Positions 50,579 through 59,168 of a stretch of 64,000 nucleotides of DNA are shown piece by piece (positions within the stretch are counted from its first letter, which is position 1; each line of letters starts with the position of its first letter). Under the pieces are notes generated by a model. It did no database searches. It was not told the DNA's origin and saw nothing but the letters and a program-made list of their open reading frames with translations. The DNA lies in NCBI RefSeq assembly GCF_013087515.1, contig NZ_JABFCN010000034.1, positions 124,001 through 188,000 of the forward strand, given 5' to 3'. Source of the stretch: Rhizobium sophorae. Lineage in GTDB: Bacteria > Pseudomonadota > Alphaproteobacteria > Rhizobiales > Rhizobiaceae. Both the position numbers and the translations under genes were made by a program.

Positions 50579-51283
50579 TCACGAAACCAAACCATTCCTC
50601 AAGGCGATCGCCACCATATGAACGCGGTTGACGGCGTCAAGTTTGCGCGCGGCCGCGGTGATGTGCGAATTGACCGTATGTTCGGAGAGACCGAGAATGA
50701 TGGCGATTTCCGCCGACGTCTTGCCTTCGCTCGTCCATTTGACGATTTCCGATTCGCGCTGGGTCAGCCGTCCGGACATTTCCGGCGTCAGGATTTCCTC
50801 GTAGAGCTTGTCGAAAATACGCATGGCGTCGAGAAGCATATCGGCGATCTCGCTCTGATCCGGCTCCTGGCGCTCGCCGCTGAGGACGAGGCAATATCGC
50901 CGCCCTTCCGGCGTGAACAGCGGGATGAAGAGAAAGACGCCGCTCAGGAACTCGTTGAAAACAAGATCGGACGGATAATCTTGCGGCTGTGCGCTCCTGC
51001 CATGGACCGGCGTTGCCAGGAACTGGGCGGTCTTCGCCCGGACGGTGCCCAGCGCTTCCTTCAATGTCGTGATGAAAAGGCCGACACGCCGCTCGGCAAC
51101 ATTGGTGATGACGATATCGCGTTCGCCGAAAGGGGCGGAAGCCTCGGAAATGCGGGCAAGCGCGAAATTGTCGAAGTTGTAATGCTGCGCCGCCGACTTC
51201 AGCAGACGGAAAAAATCGGTGCGGTTGATCGCCCGGCTCAGCTCCGGTCCGGCGTGAAAGGGAATTGCCGGGGCATTGTTCAT
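50579..51283 (-). CDS. LuxR-family regulator with VisN/VisR-like layout
   Basis: This 234-aa protein has an N-terminal autoinducer-binding-like domain (about 10-155, FFRLLKSAAQHYNFDNFALARI) and a C-terminal LuxR HTH (LTQRESEIVKWTSEGKTSAEIAIILGLSEHTVNSHITAA). The start at 51283 (MNNAPAIPFH) has a purine-rich GAGGAAGAG site. The frame is open to 51376. There is no luxI in the window, so it is a LuxR solo. It is the only DNA-binding output in the two-component island and resembles VisN/VisR in size and pattern. Confidence 0.85.
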   Translation of the reverse strand: MNNAPAIPFHAGPELSRAINRTDFFRLLKSAAQHYNFDNFALARISEASAPFGERDIVITNVAERRVGLFITTLKEALGTVRAKTAQFLATPVHGRSAQPQDYPSDLVFNEFLSGVFLFIPLFTPEGRRYCLVLSGERQEPDQSEIADMLLDAMRIFDKLYEEILTPEMSGRLTQRESEIVKWTSEGKTSAEIAIILGLSEHTVNSHITAAARKLDAVNRVHMVAIALRNGLVS

Positions 51284-51765
51284 TCCCACTCTTCCTCTCC
51301 TCTCGCCGATGCTTCCGATCCCGAAATCTTGGGATATACGTCTTAGACGCGAAGAGCTACAAAAAATGCGAGACAAGTTGATGAGAGATATCGAAAACGG
51401 GGACTTTCGATATGTAAGGCGGAAATCATCAATTATCTCAACGACAGGTGATGCACGGGCAGATTTTACTGAGGGGCAGTAGTTCTTACCTGGGTATCGT
51501 AAATCTTCTCGTGTTCAACATCCATGAATGCGAGAAGGCAGTGCCAGACGTAAGCGCGAGAGAACCGATAGACCCATTCAGCTAAGGGGTTGGCTGATGT
51601 TCGTGGCGGCGAACGCGGGTTGATCGGTTCTCTCAGCGCTTATTTTGCGTTCCATTTCCTTCGCTTCGGTTGCATCTTGTGATGCGCTCCCGACCTTGTC
51701 AATTGCGGTTTGTCGCATGCTCCAGGCGAGCGGCAGAGAATAGGCGGCCGGGCTTACGTCGTTTC
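51284..51765. other. Intergenic region with no clear gene
   Basis: This 482-bp gap lies upstream of the LuxR-type gene and downstream of the receiver gene ending at 51766 (both minus). It includes a TGAGAAAA-poor, AT-richer stretch around 51360-51520 and two copies of GAGAACCGAT/TCGGTTCTCT (51560-51569 and 51621-51631), which form a distant inverted repeat. No ORF with credible composition is seen. It must contain the LuxR gene promoter. Confidence 0.4.
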
Positions 51766-52143
51766 CTACACTTCCAGATTGAGAATGATTGCGGCAAGGT
51801 CAAGCGGTTTTTCGAGATAGAAATCGGCGCCGGCCTCGAGCGCACGCGCGCGATCCTCATCGGCATCCGATCCGCTGCAGATTGCAAGCCGCATCGCCTT
51901 GAACCGAACATCCCTGCGCAGGCTCATCACCAGGCCAGTGCCGCTGTCGAGCGGCATGTAGAGATCGGTGATCAGCAGATCGGGCACGGCCTTGCCCTCC
52001 GCCGCGCGCGCCTCCAACGCCTCCAGCGCCATATCGGCGGTCGAAAAGCAGAATAGATCGACCTCTATCTGCTGCTTCCGGCTGATATATTCGAGATAGA
52101 AGAGGTCATCCCTGCTGTCATCGACGTAAAATAGGGTCGGCAT
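51766..52143 (-). CDS. Single-domain response regulator
   Basis: This 125-aa receiver has LFYVDDSRDD, phospho-acceptor Asp in LLITDLYMP, the switch Ser in ICSGSD and the Lys in LEKPLDL. It resembles the Rcp1/phytochrome-linked receivers that partner kinases like the one at 52305. I chose the ATG at 52143 with GGTGGTGG upstream over an in-frame start at 52197. It is divergent from the polytopic kinase gene. Confidence 0.85.
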   Translation of the reverse strand: MPTLFYVDDSRDDLFYLEYISRKQQIEVDLFCFSTADMALEALEARAAEGKAVPDLLITDLYMPLDSGTGLVMSLRRDVRFKAMRLAICSGSDADEDRARALEAGADFYLEKPLDLAAIILNLEV

Positions 52144-52304
52144 CCACCACCGTGATTGGATATTGTTCGAACGAACGTCGCTGTCCTTAGAAATCACGAT
52201 ACCGCGGTTTCACGAAAATTCGATATACCTTACTGCGAGGCATTTCGCAAAAAGGGCGGCATCGGCTTCCCTTGCCTATTGAGTATTCGTTGATTTCGGA
52301 AAAA

Positions 52305-54473
52305 ATGACCGCGCAAACCAAGGAGAATACGCGGGTGCAGGATAGCAGCGACGTGGACCTGCAAGACCAGCGGAGGCACTACCGTGCCTTTGCGATTGCC
52401 GTCGGCTGCCTGATGTTCCTTCTCGGCGTGACGGCGCTTGCCGGCTGGCTGCTGCAGGTCGAGATTGTCATTTCGCTGGTTCCTGGCTTTCCGTCGATGG
52501 CCTTCAACACCGCGCTCTGCTTCGTGCTTTCCGGCGCGGGGCTTGCCGCTTCGACACTCGCCGCCCGCCGTTTTCGAATAACGGCGACGATCACAGCGGG
52601 GCTTGCGGCGGCGATCGCCGCGGCCCGGCTTGTGGAAATCGTCATGATCGGGCGGACTTTTCACAATGTCGACGTGTTGATCTCGCGCTTCCTGGTTTCG
52701 CCGGATTTCATCGCTGAGATCGGCGGCGGCATGGGGCCGAACACGGCGCTGGTTTTCCTGATCGCCAATCTTTCGCTGCTACTCTCGCTCCAGGTGGAGA
52801 AGTCGAGAAACCAGGTGGTGCAGGAATTGACGAGCTATGTCGTCATCACCCTCGGCATGATCGCGCTGGCCAGCTATGTCACCGATGCCGAACAGGGCTA
52901 CCGCTGGGGGCCTTATGCGGCGATGGCGCTGCATACGGCGGTCGGCATGGTGATCTTCGGCTCGGGACTTCTCGCCCGCTCCTGGTGGATGCAGCCAGCA
53001 AACCGGGCGCAAATCCCGCTCTGGATCCCGGCCGCGGTCTGCTTCACCGGTCTTCTCGTCGATCTCTATACGCCGCTGGGTGTCGCCAACGGCATTCTCT
53101 ACGTGCCGCTGGTGCTGACGGCACTCTGGTTCGGAAACCGGAACGCGCCGCTTTTCTTCGCCTTTGCCTGCACCGTGCTCCTGATGCTCGGCTTCTTCGC
53201 CGTCAGGCACAACGAGGCGGCGTTCTGGCAGGAAATCGCCAACCGCACGATTACGGCTGCCACGCTTTGGCTGATAGCGATCCTCGTCTTCTATTTCATG
53301 CGCAACAACTACAATCTTGAAACCGAGCGCGTCCGCTTCGGCGCGCTGGTGCGCGGCACGCCTGATGCCGTCATCGTCATCGACGAGCGTGGAACGATCA
53401 GGAATTTCAACCCGGCGGCTGAAAGCATGTTCGGTTACTCCCCGCAGGAGACGATCGGCCGGAACATTAAGATGCTGATGCCCGAACCCTACCATTCCGA
53501 GCACGACGGCTATCTCGCCCATTACCGGCAGACCGGCGAGGAGCGCATCATCGGTACGACGCGCATGGTCTCCGGGCGACGCAAGAACGGCATCGTCTTT
53601 CCGATCGATCTTTCCATCAGCGCCGTCGTCACCGGCCATACGAAGACCTTCGTCGGTATCGTGCGCGACATCAGCGAGCGCGTCCGGCAGGAAGAACGGA
53701 TGAAAACGACGCTTTTCCAGCTCGAGGCCTATACGGCCGAGCTCGAGCGCAGCAACCACGACCTCGATGAATTCGCCTATATCGCCTCGCATGATCTCAA
53801 GGAACCGCTGCGCGGCCTGCACAACCACTCCCGTTTCCTGTTGGAGGATTATGAAGACAAGCTCGACGTGGACGGCGTACGCCGGCTGAACCGGCTCGTG
53901 CGCCTCAGCCAGCGCATGGAGAAGCTCGTCAACGACCTTCTTTATTTCTCCCGGCTCGGACGCCAGCAGCTGGCGGTCAAACGCACCGATATCGGCCTGA
54001 TCGTCAAGGATGTCGTCGCGACGATGGAGTTGCTGCTCGAGGAACGGCACGCCAAGGTGATCATCGACGGCCGGCTGCCGGAGGTGGTCTGCGACGCGCC
54101 GCGGCTGACTGAAGTGTTCCGTAATCTCATTACCAACGCGATCAAATACAACGACAAGCCCGCTCCGCTCGTCTCGATCGGCTATCTTGATCGGTTCGTC
54201 GGCAAGGACGGCACGGTTGCCCGCAACGTGTTTTTCGTTAAGGATAACGGCAAGGGCATTCCGCAGGAATTCCACGAGGATATTTTCCGCATTTTCAAAC
54301 GGCTGGAAAAGTCACAGGATTCCGACGACGGGACCGGAGCGGGCCTCACCTTCGTTCGCAAGATCATCGCGCGGCACAATGGCGATATCTGGCTGGAATC
54401 CGAGGTCGGCACCGGCACGACATTCTACTTCACTCTGGGAAAAAAGCGCGAGGGGCAGAATGCAGCAGCGTGA
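52305..54473 (+). CDS. Polytopic histidine kinase with FixL-like PAS domain
   Basis: This 722-aa membrane kinase has about nine membrane helices in residues 30-340. The PAS domain (about 355-470) contains MLMPEPYHSEHDGYLAHY and RIIGTTRMVSGRRKNG, very close to the heme PAS of FixL, with the heme-ligand His equivalent at His400. HisKA (IASHDLKEPLRGL) and HATPase (DNGKGIP, FKRLEKS, GTGAGLTFVRKI) follow. An ATG at 52305 is preferred over a TTG at 52272. The downstream receiver overlaps its end by 14 bp, so the two form a coupled kinase/regulator pair. Confidence 0.88.
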   Translation: MTAQTKENTRVQDSSDVDLQDQRRHYRAFAIAVGCLMFLLGVTALAGWLLQVEIVISLVPGFPSMAFNTALCFVLSGAGLAASTLAARRFRITATITAGLAAAIAAARLVEIVMIGRTFHNVDVLISRFLVSPDFIAEIGGGMGPNTALVFLIANLSLLLSLQVEKSRNQVVQELTSYVVITLGMIALASYVTDAEQGYRWGPYAAMALHTAVGMVIFGSGLLARSWWMQPANRAQIPLWIPAAVCFTGLLVDLYTPLGVANGILYVPLVLTALWFGNRNAPLFFAFACTVLLMLGFFAVRHNEAAFWQEIANRTITAATLWLIAILVFYFMRNNYNLETERVRFGALVRGTPDAVIVIDERGTIRNFNPAAESMFGYSPQETIGRNIKMLMPEPYHSEHDGYLAHYRQTGEERIIGTTRMVSGRRKNGIVFPIDLSISAVVTGHTKTFVGIVRDISERVRQEERMKTTLFQLEAYTAELERSNHDLDEFAYIASHDLKEPLRGLHNHSRFLLEDYEDKLDVDGVRRLNRLVRLSQRMEKLVNDLLYFSRLGRQQLAVKRTDIGLIVKDVVATMELLLEERHAKVIIDGRLPEVVCDAPRLTEVFRNLITNAIKYNDKPAPLVSIGYLDRFVGKDGTVARNVFFVKDNGKGIPQEFHEDIFRIFKRLEKSQDSDDGTGAGLTFVRKIIARHNGDIWLESEVGTGTTFYFTLGKKREGQNAAA

Positions 54474-54885
54474 TACGCAACCGATCCTGATCGTCGAGGA
54501 CAGCGAAGACGATTTCGAAGCGACGATGCGCGCCTTCAAACGCACCAACCTGCGCAATTCGATCCGCTGGGCGGCCTCCGGTCAGGAAGCGCTCGACATG
54601 CTGGCCGAGATGGTGCCGAAACCCGGGCTGATCCTGCTCGACCTCAACATGCCGGGCCTTGATGGTCGGAAGACGCTGGAGGCGATCAAGTCGAACGCCG
54701 GCTGGCGCAAGATCCCGGTGGTGATCCTGACCACCTCCGACGACGAACGCGATATCGAAGGCTGCTATGCGCTCGGCGCCAATACCTATGTGCAGAAGCC
54801 GGTGGATCTCGACGGGCTCTTCGCCGCGATCCAGCGGCTAAAGGAATACTGGTTCGAAATCGCGATCCTGCCACTCGAGGACTGA
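54460..54885 (+). CDS. Rcp1-like single-domain response regulator
   Basis: This 141-aa receiver starts MQQRDTQPILIVEDSEDD. The phospho-acceptor Asp is in LILLDLNMPG, the switch Thr in VILTTSDD and the Lys in VQKPVDL. The pattern and the C-terminal EYWFEIAILP are typical of Rcp1-type regulators paired with phytochrome-like kinases. The ATG lies inside the end of the kinase gene (14-bp overlap) with GAGGGG upstream, and the hybrid gene follows four bases after its stop. Confidence 0.9.
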   Translation: MQQRDTQPILIVEDSEDDFEATMRAFKRTNLRNSIRWAASGQEALDMLAEMVPKPGLILLDLNMPGLDGRKTLEAIKSNAGWRKIPVVILTTSDDERDIEGCYALGANTYVQKPVDLDGLFAAIQRLKEYWFEIAILPLED

Positions 54886-54889
54886 CAGA

Positions 54890-56485
54890 TTGGCGGAACA
54901 CTGCTCTATTCTCATTATTGACGACAACATCGACGATCTCGAGGTCTATCGCCGCATATTGGGCCGCGTTTCCAGCACTGCCTATACCGTCGTGGAGGCG
55001 GAGACGGGCGAAGAGGGTCGTGCGCTGAACGGCCGGAAACGGCCGGACTGCATTCTGCTCGACTATTCGCTGCCGGGGCGCGACGGACTCGGCGTTCTTG
55101 CCGATATCCTGGAGGATGATCCCGCCGCCAACGTCATCATGCTGACCGGTCAGGGCAACGAAACCGTCGCAGTCGAGGTGATGAAGAGCGGGGCACGCGA
55201 CTATCTGACAAAGGATTCGCTGTCGCCCGAGACACTGCATCGCTGCATTCAGAACGCCATCATGCACGGCATGCTGGAAGCAAAGCTGGAGCAGAAGCGG
55301 CAATCGCTTGAGATCTTCACCCGCGCCATGGCCCATGATTTGAAGGAGCCGCTCCGGACGATCAAATCCTTCAGCCGCATCCTGCACGGTTCTGCAGCGC
55401 TTCCGGCCGAAGACCGGGAACTGCTGGATTACGTGCTCAGCGCCGCCGACCATATGGAAGACTTGATCGTCAAGGTCTCGGGCTTCACCAAGCTCGAGGC
55501 CTCCGGCGGGTTGGAGCTCAAGCCGGTCTCGCTCTCCGATGTGCTCGACCAAGTGGAGGACAATCTGCGCCAGCAGACCGAAAGCCGCGGAGCCGTCATC
55601 ATCCGCGGGGCGCTGCCGGAGGTCATGGGCGACGCGACGCTGCTGACCCAGCTCCTGCAGAACCTGGTGTCGAATGCCGTCCGCTATTGCGAGCATAAGG
55701 TTCCGGAGATCAGCATTACAGGCGAGGCGCAGGGCGATACCTGCCGCCTCACGGTACGTGACAACGGGCCCGGCATCGACCCCGCGCACCGTGAGCTGAT
55801 CTTCCAGCCGTTCAAGCGTCTCGTCGGCCGCGGCATCGAAGGCACCGGGCTCGGCCTTGCCATCTGCCGCCGCATCGCGCAGATGCATGGCGGCTCGATC
55901 TGGTGCGAGGCAGAAAATGGGCCAGGCGCCACCTTTATTCTCGACGTGCCGCTCGCCGAGGCGAGGCCCGCGCCATCAGCCACATCCGCCGTCCCCCACA
56001 GCGCCAGGCCGGCGGCGCAGCCAGGCGAAGGTCCGGGCAGGCTCGCCGAAGTGCTGCTCGTCGAAGACAGCCCGGCCGACATTCAGCTTCTGAAGATCAA
56101 GCTGATGCGGCGGGACAAGGTGAATTTCAACCTGCATGTCGCCACCAACGGACGCGAGGCGATGCGGCTGCTCGAAGAACGCGCCGGCATCGTCGATGTG
56201 CCGCAGATCGACCTGATGCTGCTCGACATCAACATGCCGATCATGGACGGCTTCGAGGTGCTGCATGCACTTTCAGCCGACATCCGCCTCAAGCGAATTC
56301 CCGTCTGCATTCTCAGCACGTCCAGCGACGAGAGCGACATGCGGCGGGCCAGAAATCTCGGCGCGCGCGCCTATATGGTCAAGCCGCCGACCCTGCAGCA
56401 ACTGGAAGAGGCGCTTGAAGATGTCGAACATTTGGAGTTGTTGCAGCGCGGCGATTCGCTTGCGCTTTGTGCGGAACAAAATTAA
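54890..56485 (+). CDS. Receiver-kinase-receiver hybrid protein
   Basis: This 531-aa soluble protein has three signalling modules. An N-terminal receiver (about 1-120; LIIDDN, CILLDYSLPG, MLTGQG, LTKDS) is followed by HisKA (His in RAMAHDLKEPLRTI, about residue 148) and HATPase (LVSNAVRY, DNGPGIDP, GTGLGLAICRRI, to about 360). A Pro/Ala linker leads to a second receiver (about 385-525; LVEDSPAD, LMLLDINMP, LSTSSD, VKPPT). The start is a TTG at 54890 with GAGG upstream. It is co-transcribed with the kinase and receiver before it, and likely relays phosphate between their receivers. Confidence 0.88.
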   Translation: MAEHCSILIIDDNIDDLEVYRRILGRVSSTAYTVVEAETGEEGRALNGRKRPDCILLDYSLPGRDGLGVLADILEDDPAANVIMLTGQGNETVAVEVMKSGARDYLTKDSLSPETLHRCIQNAIMHGMLEAKLEQKRQSLEIFTRAMAHDLKEPLRTIKSFSRILHGSAALPAEDRELLDYVLSAADHMEDLIVKVSGFTKLEASGGLELKPVSLSDVLDQVEDNLRQQTESRGAVIIRGALPEVMGDATLLTQLLQNLVSNAVRYCEHKVPEISITGEAQGDTCRLTVRDNGPGIDPAHRELIFQPFKRLVGRGIEGTGLGLAICRRIAQMHGGSIWCEAENGPGATFILDVPLAEARPAPSATSAVPHSARPAAQPGEGPGRLAEVLLVEDSPADIQLLKIKLMRRDKVNFNLHVATNGREAMRLLEERAGIVDVPQIDLMLLDINMPIMDGFEVLHALSADIRLKRIPVCILSTSSDESDMRRARNLGARAYMVKPPTLQQLEEALEDVEHLELLQRGDSLALCAEQN

Positions 56486-56569
56486 GCGATCGTCATTGGC
56501 AACGGTATGACCTTCGCAGCTCTCATACTCGCGCTCCTGACGACACCGCTTCAATCAGGACTGCTCTCG

Positions 56570-58189
56570 ATGGTATCAGGCATACATCACGTCACGGCCG
56601 TCACCCGCAAGGTGCAGGCGAATGTGGACTTCTACGCGGGATTTCTCGGCATGCGGCTCGTCAAGCAGACAGCCGGTTACGAGGACGCGACGCAGCTTCA
56701 TCTGTTCTATGGCGATGCGGCGGGAACGCCGGGATCCCTCCTCACCTTCCTCGCTTGGGAAGATGGTGCGCCCGGCCGAGCCGGTTACGGCCAGATCAGC
56801 GAAATTTCGTTGGCAATCGATCCCGCCAGCATCGGCTACTGGCTGACGCGGGCCATGAGCTTCGGTCTGAGATCCGAGGGACCGGCCGACGAATTCGGCG
56901 AGCCTGTCCTACGGCTGAAGGACCCTGACAACATCATCCTCAAGCTCGCGGGCGCAAAGGACCTCGCATCGCCGGCCGCCTGGGACGGCGCCTCGATCCC
57001 GGTCGAGCATGTCGTTCAGCGCGTGCGCGGCGCGACCATGCTGACTGAGAAGCCCGCCGAAAGCCGCAGCTTCCTCGAAACGCATTTCGGTTACCGCTTC
57101 CAGGCCAACCGCGGCACGATCGACAGGCTGGTGTCGCAATCTGGCGACGTCATCGACGTGCGCGATGCACGCGGCTTCTGGTCCGGTGCGCCGGGCACCG
57201 GCACGGTCGATCACGTTGCCTTCCGCGCCGCCGACGAGAAGACGCTGCTTTCGGTGCGCAAGGCACTGGAAGCGACGGATGGGTCGCCGACCAACATGCA
57301 CGACCGCAAATATTTCCGCTCGCTTTATGCCCGCGAACCCGGCGGCACGCTGGTGGAGCTTGCCACCGACAAGCCCGGCATGACTGTTGACGAAGAGCAT
57401 GCATCCCTCGGCACCAAGCTCTTCGCGCCGCCGGAAACGATCACCAATCTCGACGACCTGAAGGTGATTCTGCCCCAGTTTTCGATGCCCGGCCAGCCCC
57501 GCATCAACTACCGAGAACTGCCGTTCGTTCACCGCTTCTATACGCCGCCGAATCCCGACGGTAGTGTCTTCGTGCTCCTTCATGGCTCGGGTGGCAATGA
57601 GACGACGTTAATGCCGCTCCTGAACAAGGTGGCGCCTCGAGCAACCCTGATGGGCGTGCGAGGGCGCGCGACGGAAGAGGGTTTTCCACGCTGGTACAAG
57701 CGTATTACACCCTTCTCCTTCGATCAGAACGACATCAAGACTGAGGCCGAAGCCTTTGCGGCCTTCATCGAAGGCGCCGTCAAGTCCTACGGCCTCGATC
57801 CCAAGAAGGTGGTCTATGTTGGCTATTCCAATGGCGCCAACCTCCTGAACTCGCTGCTCTACCTGCACCCGAACCTTGTTCACAAGGCGGTGCTGCTGCG
57901 CTCCATGCCGGTGCTCAGCGACTATCCGCACGCCGATCTCAAGGGCACCGACCTGCTCGTCATCAGCGGCAAGACGGATGCCTACGGCAAATATGCGAGC
58001 GACTTGGAAGAGAAGCTGAAAAGTTCGGGCGCCACCGTCGATTCCGACGTTATCCCCGGTGGTCACGACCTCGGCGATGCCGATGTACCGATCATCCAGA
58101 AGTGGCTGCTGCAGAGGATGGGTGATGATCCGCAGCCGCTGGAGCAGCAAGCGGTTAAGCCGGCGCGCGAGACGTCCGGGCAACCATGA
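56570..58189 (+). CDS. Ring-cleaving dioxygenase (VOC) fused to an alpha/beta hydrolase
   Basis: This 539-aa fusion has an N-terminal half (about 1-310) that is a two-module glyoxalase/dioxygenase of the MhqO/LinE-like VOC type, with metal ligands in GIHHVTAV (His), TVDHVAFR (His) and GTLVELAT (Glu). The C-terminal half (about 325-530) is a carboxylesterase/phospholipase-type hydrolase with GYSNG (Ser), GKTDAYG (Asp), PGGHDLG (His) and the oxyanion HGSGGNE. In Bacillus the equivalents MhqO and MhqD are separate quinone-detoxification proteins. The start at 56570 begins directly at the first VOC strand, and 56507 is an alternative. Its 3' end overlaps the convergent EamA gene by 35 bp. Confidence 0.85.
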   Translation: MVSGIHHVTAVTRKVQANVDFYAGFLGMRLVKQTAGYEDATQLHLFYGDAAGTPGSLLTFLAWEDGAPGRAGYGQISEISLAIDPASIGYWLTRAMSFGLRSEGPADEFGEPVLRLKDPDNIILKLAGAKDLASPAAWDGASIPVEHVVQRVRGATMLTEKPAESRSFLETHFGYRFQANRGTIDRLVSQSGDVIDVRDARGFWSGAPGTGTVDHVAFRAADEKTLLSVRKALEATDGSPTNMHDRKYFRSLYAREPGGTLVELATDKPGMTVDEEHASLGTKLFAPPETITNLDDLKVILPQFSMPGQPRINYRELPFVHRFYTPPNPDGSVFVLLHGSGGNETTLMPLLNKVAPRATLMGVRGRATEEGFPRWYKRITPFSFDQNDIKTEAEAFAAFIEGAVKSYGLDPKKVVYVGYSNGANLLNSLLYLHPNLVHKAVLLRSMPVLSDYPHADLKGTDLLVISGKTDAYGKYASDLEEKLKSSGATVDSDVIPGGHDLGDADVPIIQKWLLQRMGDDPQPLEQQAVKPARETSGQP

Positions 58190-59060
58190 TGCCGGCGAGC
58201 ACCACCGCGGCGCCCAGCGCCTGCATCATCCCGATCGCCTCATTGAGCAGCGCCCAGGCGAGGATAGCGGCGACGACCGGCTGAAGCAGCAGCGTCAGCG
58301 ATGAAAAGGCCGGCGGCAGATAGGCGAGCGCATAGGTGATCGCCACCTGCCCGCCGGCATGGCTGACAAAGGCGAGGCCGAAGAGGATCGACCAGCCAAA
58401 GACGGTTGCGGGCAGCATCTGGCCTTCGAAGAAGAAGGCTATCGGAAAGATGCAGACGGCTGCCGATGCCGTGCTCCAGAGCATGATGCGGATCGTATCG
58501 AAGCGGCTGCGCAACCTGCCGATCGCCAGGATATAGCAGGCATAGAAGAAGGCGGCGATCAGCGCGGCGCCGTCGCCGCTCAAATCGCCGTTACCGAGCC
58601 CTGCCGGTCCGCCTTTCAGAATAACCACTCCGGCGAGTGCCAGCACCAGTCCCATTAGGAAGACGACACTGGTTCTCGCCCCGAAAAACAGGACGGCGAT
58701 CAGCGTGACGAAAACAGGCGCGAGATTTGCCAGCAGCGTCGCGTTGGCGACCGAGGTCATGGTGAGCGAAAGGTGCCAGGCGGCGAGATCGAGCGCCAAC
58801 ATGACGCCCGGGAGAGCCAGCATGCCATAGTCGGAAAGGCTTTGCGGCTTCGGCCCTGCATCCTTCTTCACGAACGAGACGATGAGGATCGGGATCAGCG
58901 CCAGCGCCACACGCCAGAAGGCCGTCGCCATCGGTCCGACCTCGGACAGTCTGACGAAAATCGGCGAGCCGCCGATCGCCGCCCCGCCGAGAAGGAGCGC
59001 CGCCAGGGCAAAACGATTGGAAGGCGAGGCTTCGGAAAGGGTAGAGGCAGCCTGCGACAT
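58155..59060 (-). CDS. EamA/DMT-family transporter
   Basis: This 301-aa inner-membrane permease has ten helices and two EamA repeats (about 18-145 and 160-295). Family landmarks are ALLLGGAAIGGSPIFVRLSEVGP, TSVANATLLANLAPVFVTLIAVLFFGAR and the C-terminal LPPAFSSLTLLLQPVVAAILAWALLNE. The substrate is unknown: metabolite or amino-acid export is common in the family. It stands alone and is convergent with the dioxygenase fusion. Confidence 0.9.
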   Translation of the reverse strand: MSQAASTLSEASPSNRFALAALLLGGAAIGGSPIFVRLSEVGPMATAFWRVALALIPILIVSFVKKDAGPKPQSLSDYGMLALPGVMLALDLAAWHLSLTMTSVANATLLANLAPVFVTLIAVLFFGARTSVVFLMGLVLALAGVVILKGGPAGLGNGDLSGDGAALIAAFFYACYILAIGRLRSRFDTIRIMLWSTASAAVCIFPIAFFFEGQMLPATVFGWSILFGLAFVSHAGGQVAITYALAYLPPAFSSLTLLLQPVVAAILAWALLNEAIGMMQALGAAVVLAGIMVARTSRAPA

Positions 59061-59168
59061 GGTCTCGATATTTTTCGATCGCCCGAACAGGGGGCTGATG
59101 TTAGCCGCGGAATGCGTATCAGAAGTCGATCACCGGGGACAGTCGAAGAGCGACATATTGGTGGAAAA

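Noticed and set aside
52779..54275. Minus-strand frame of 498 codons
   Set aside because: It lies wholly opposite the PAS/HisKA kinase, whose domains are clear.
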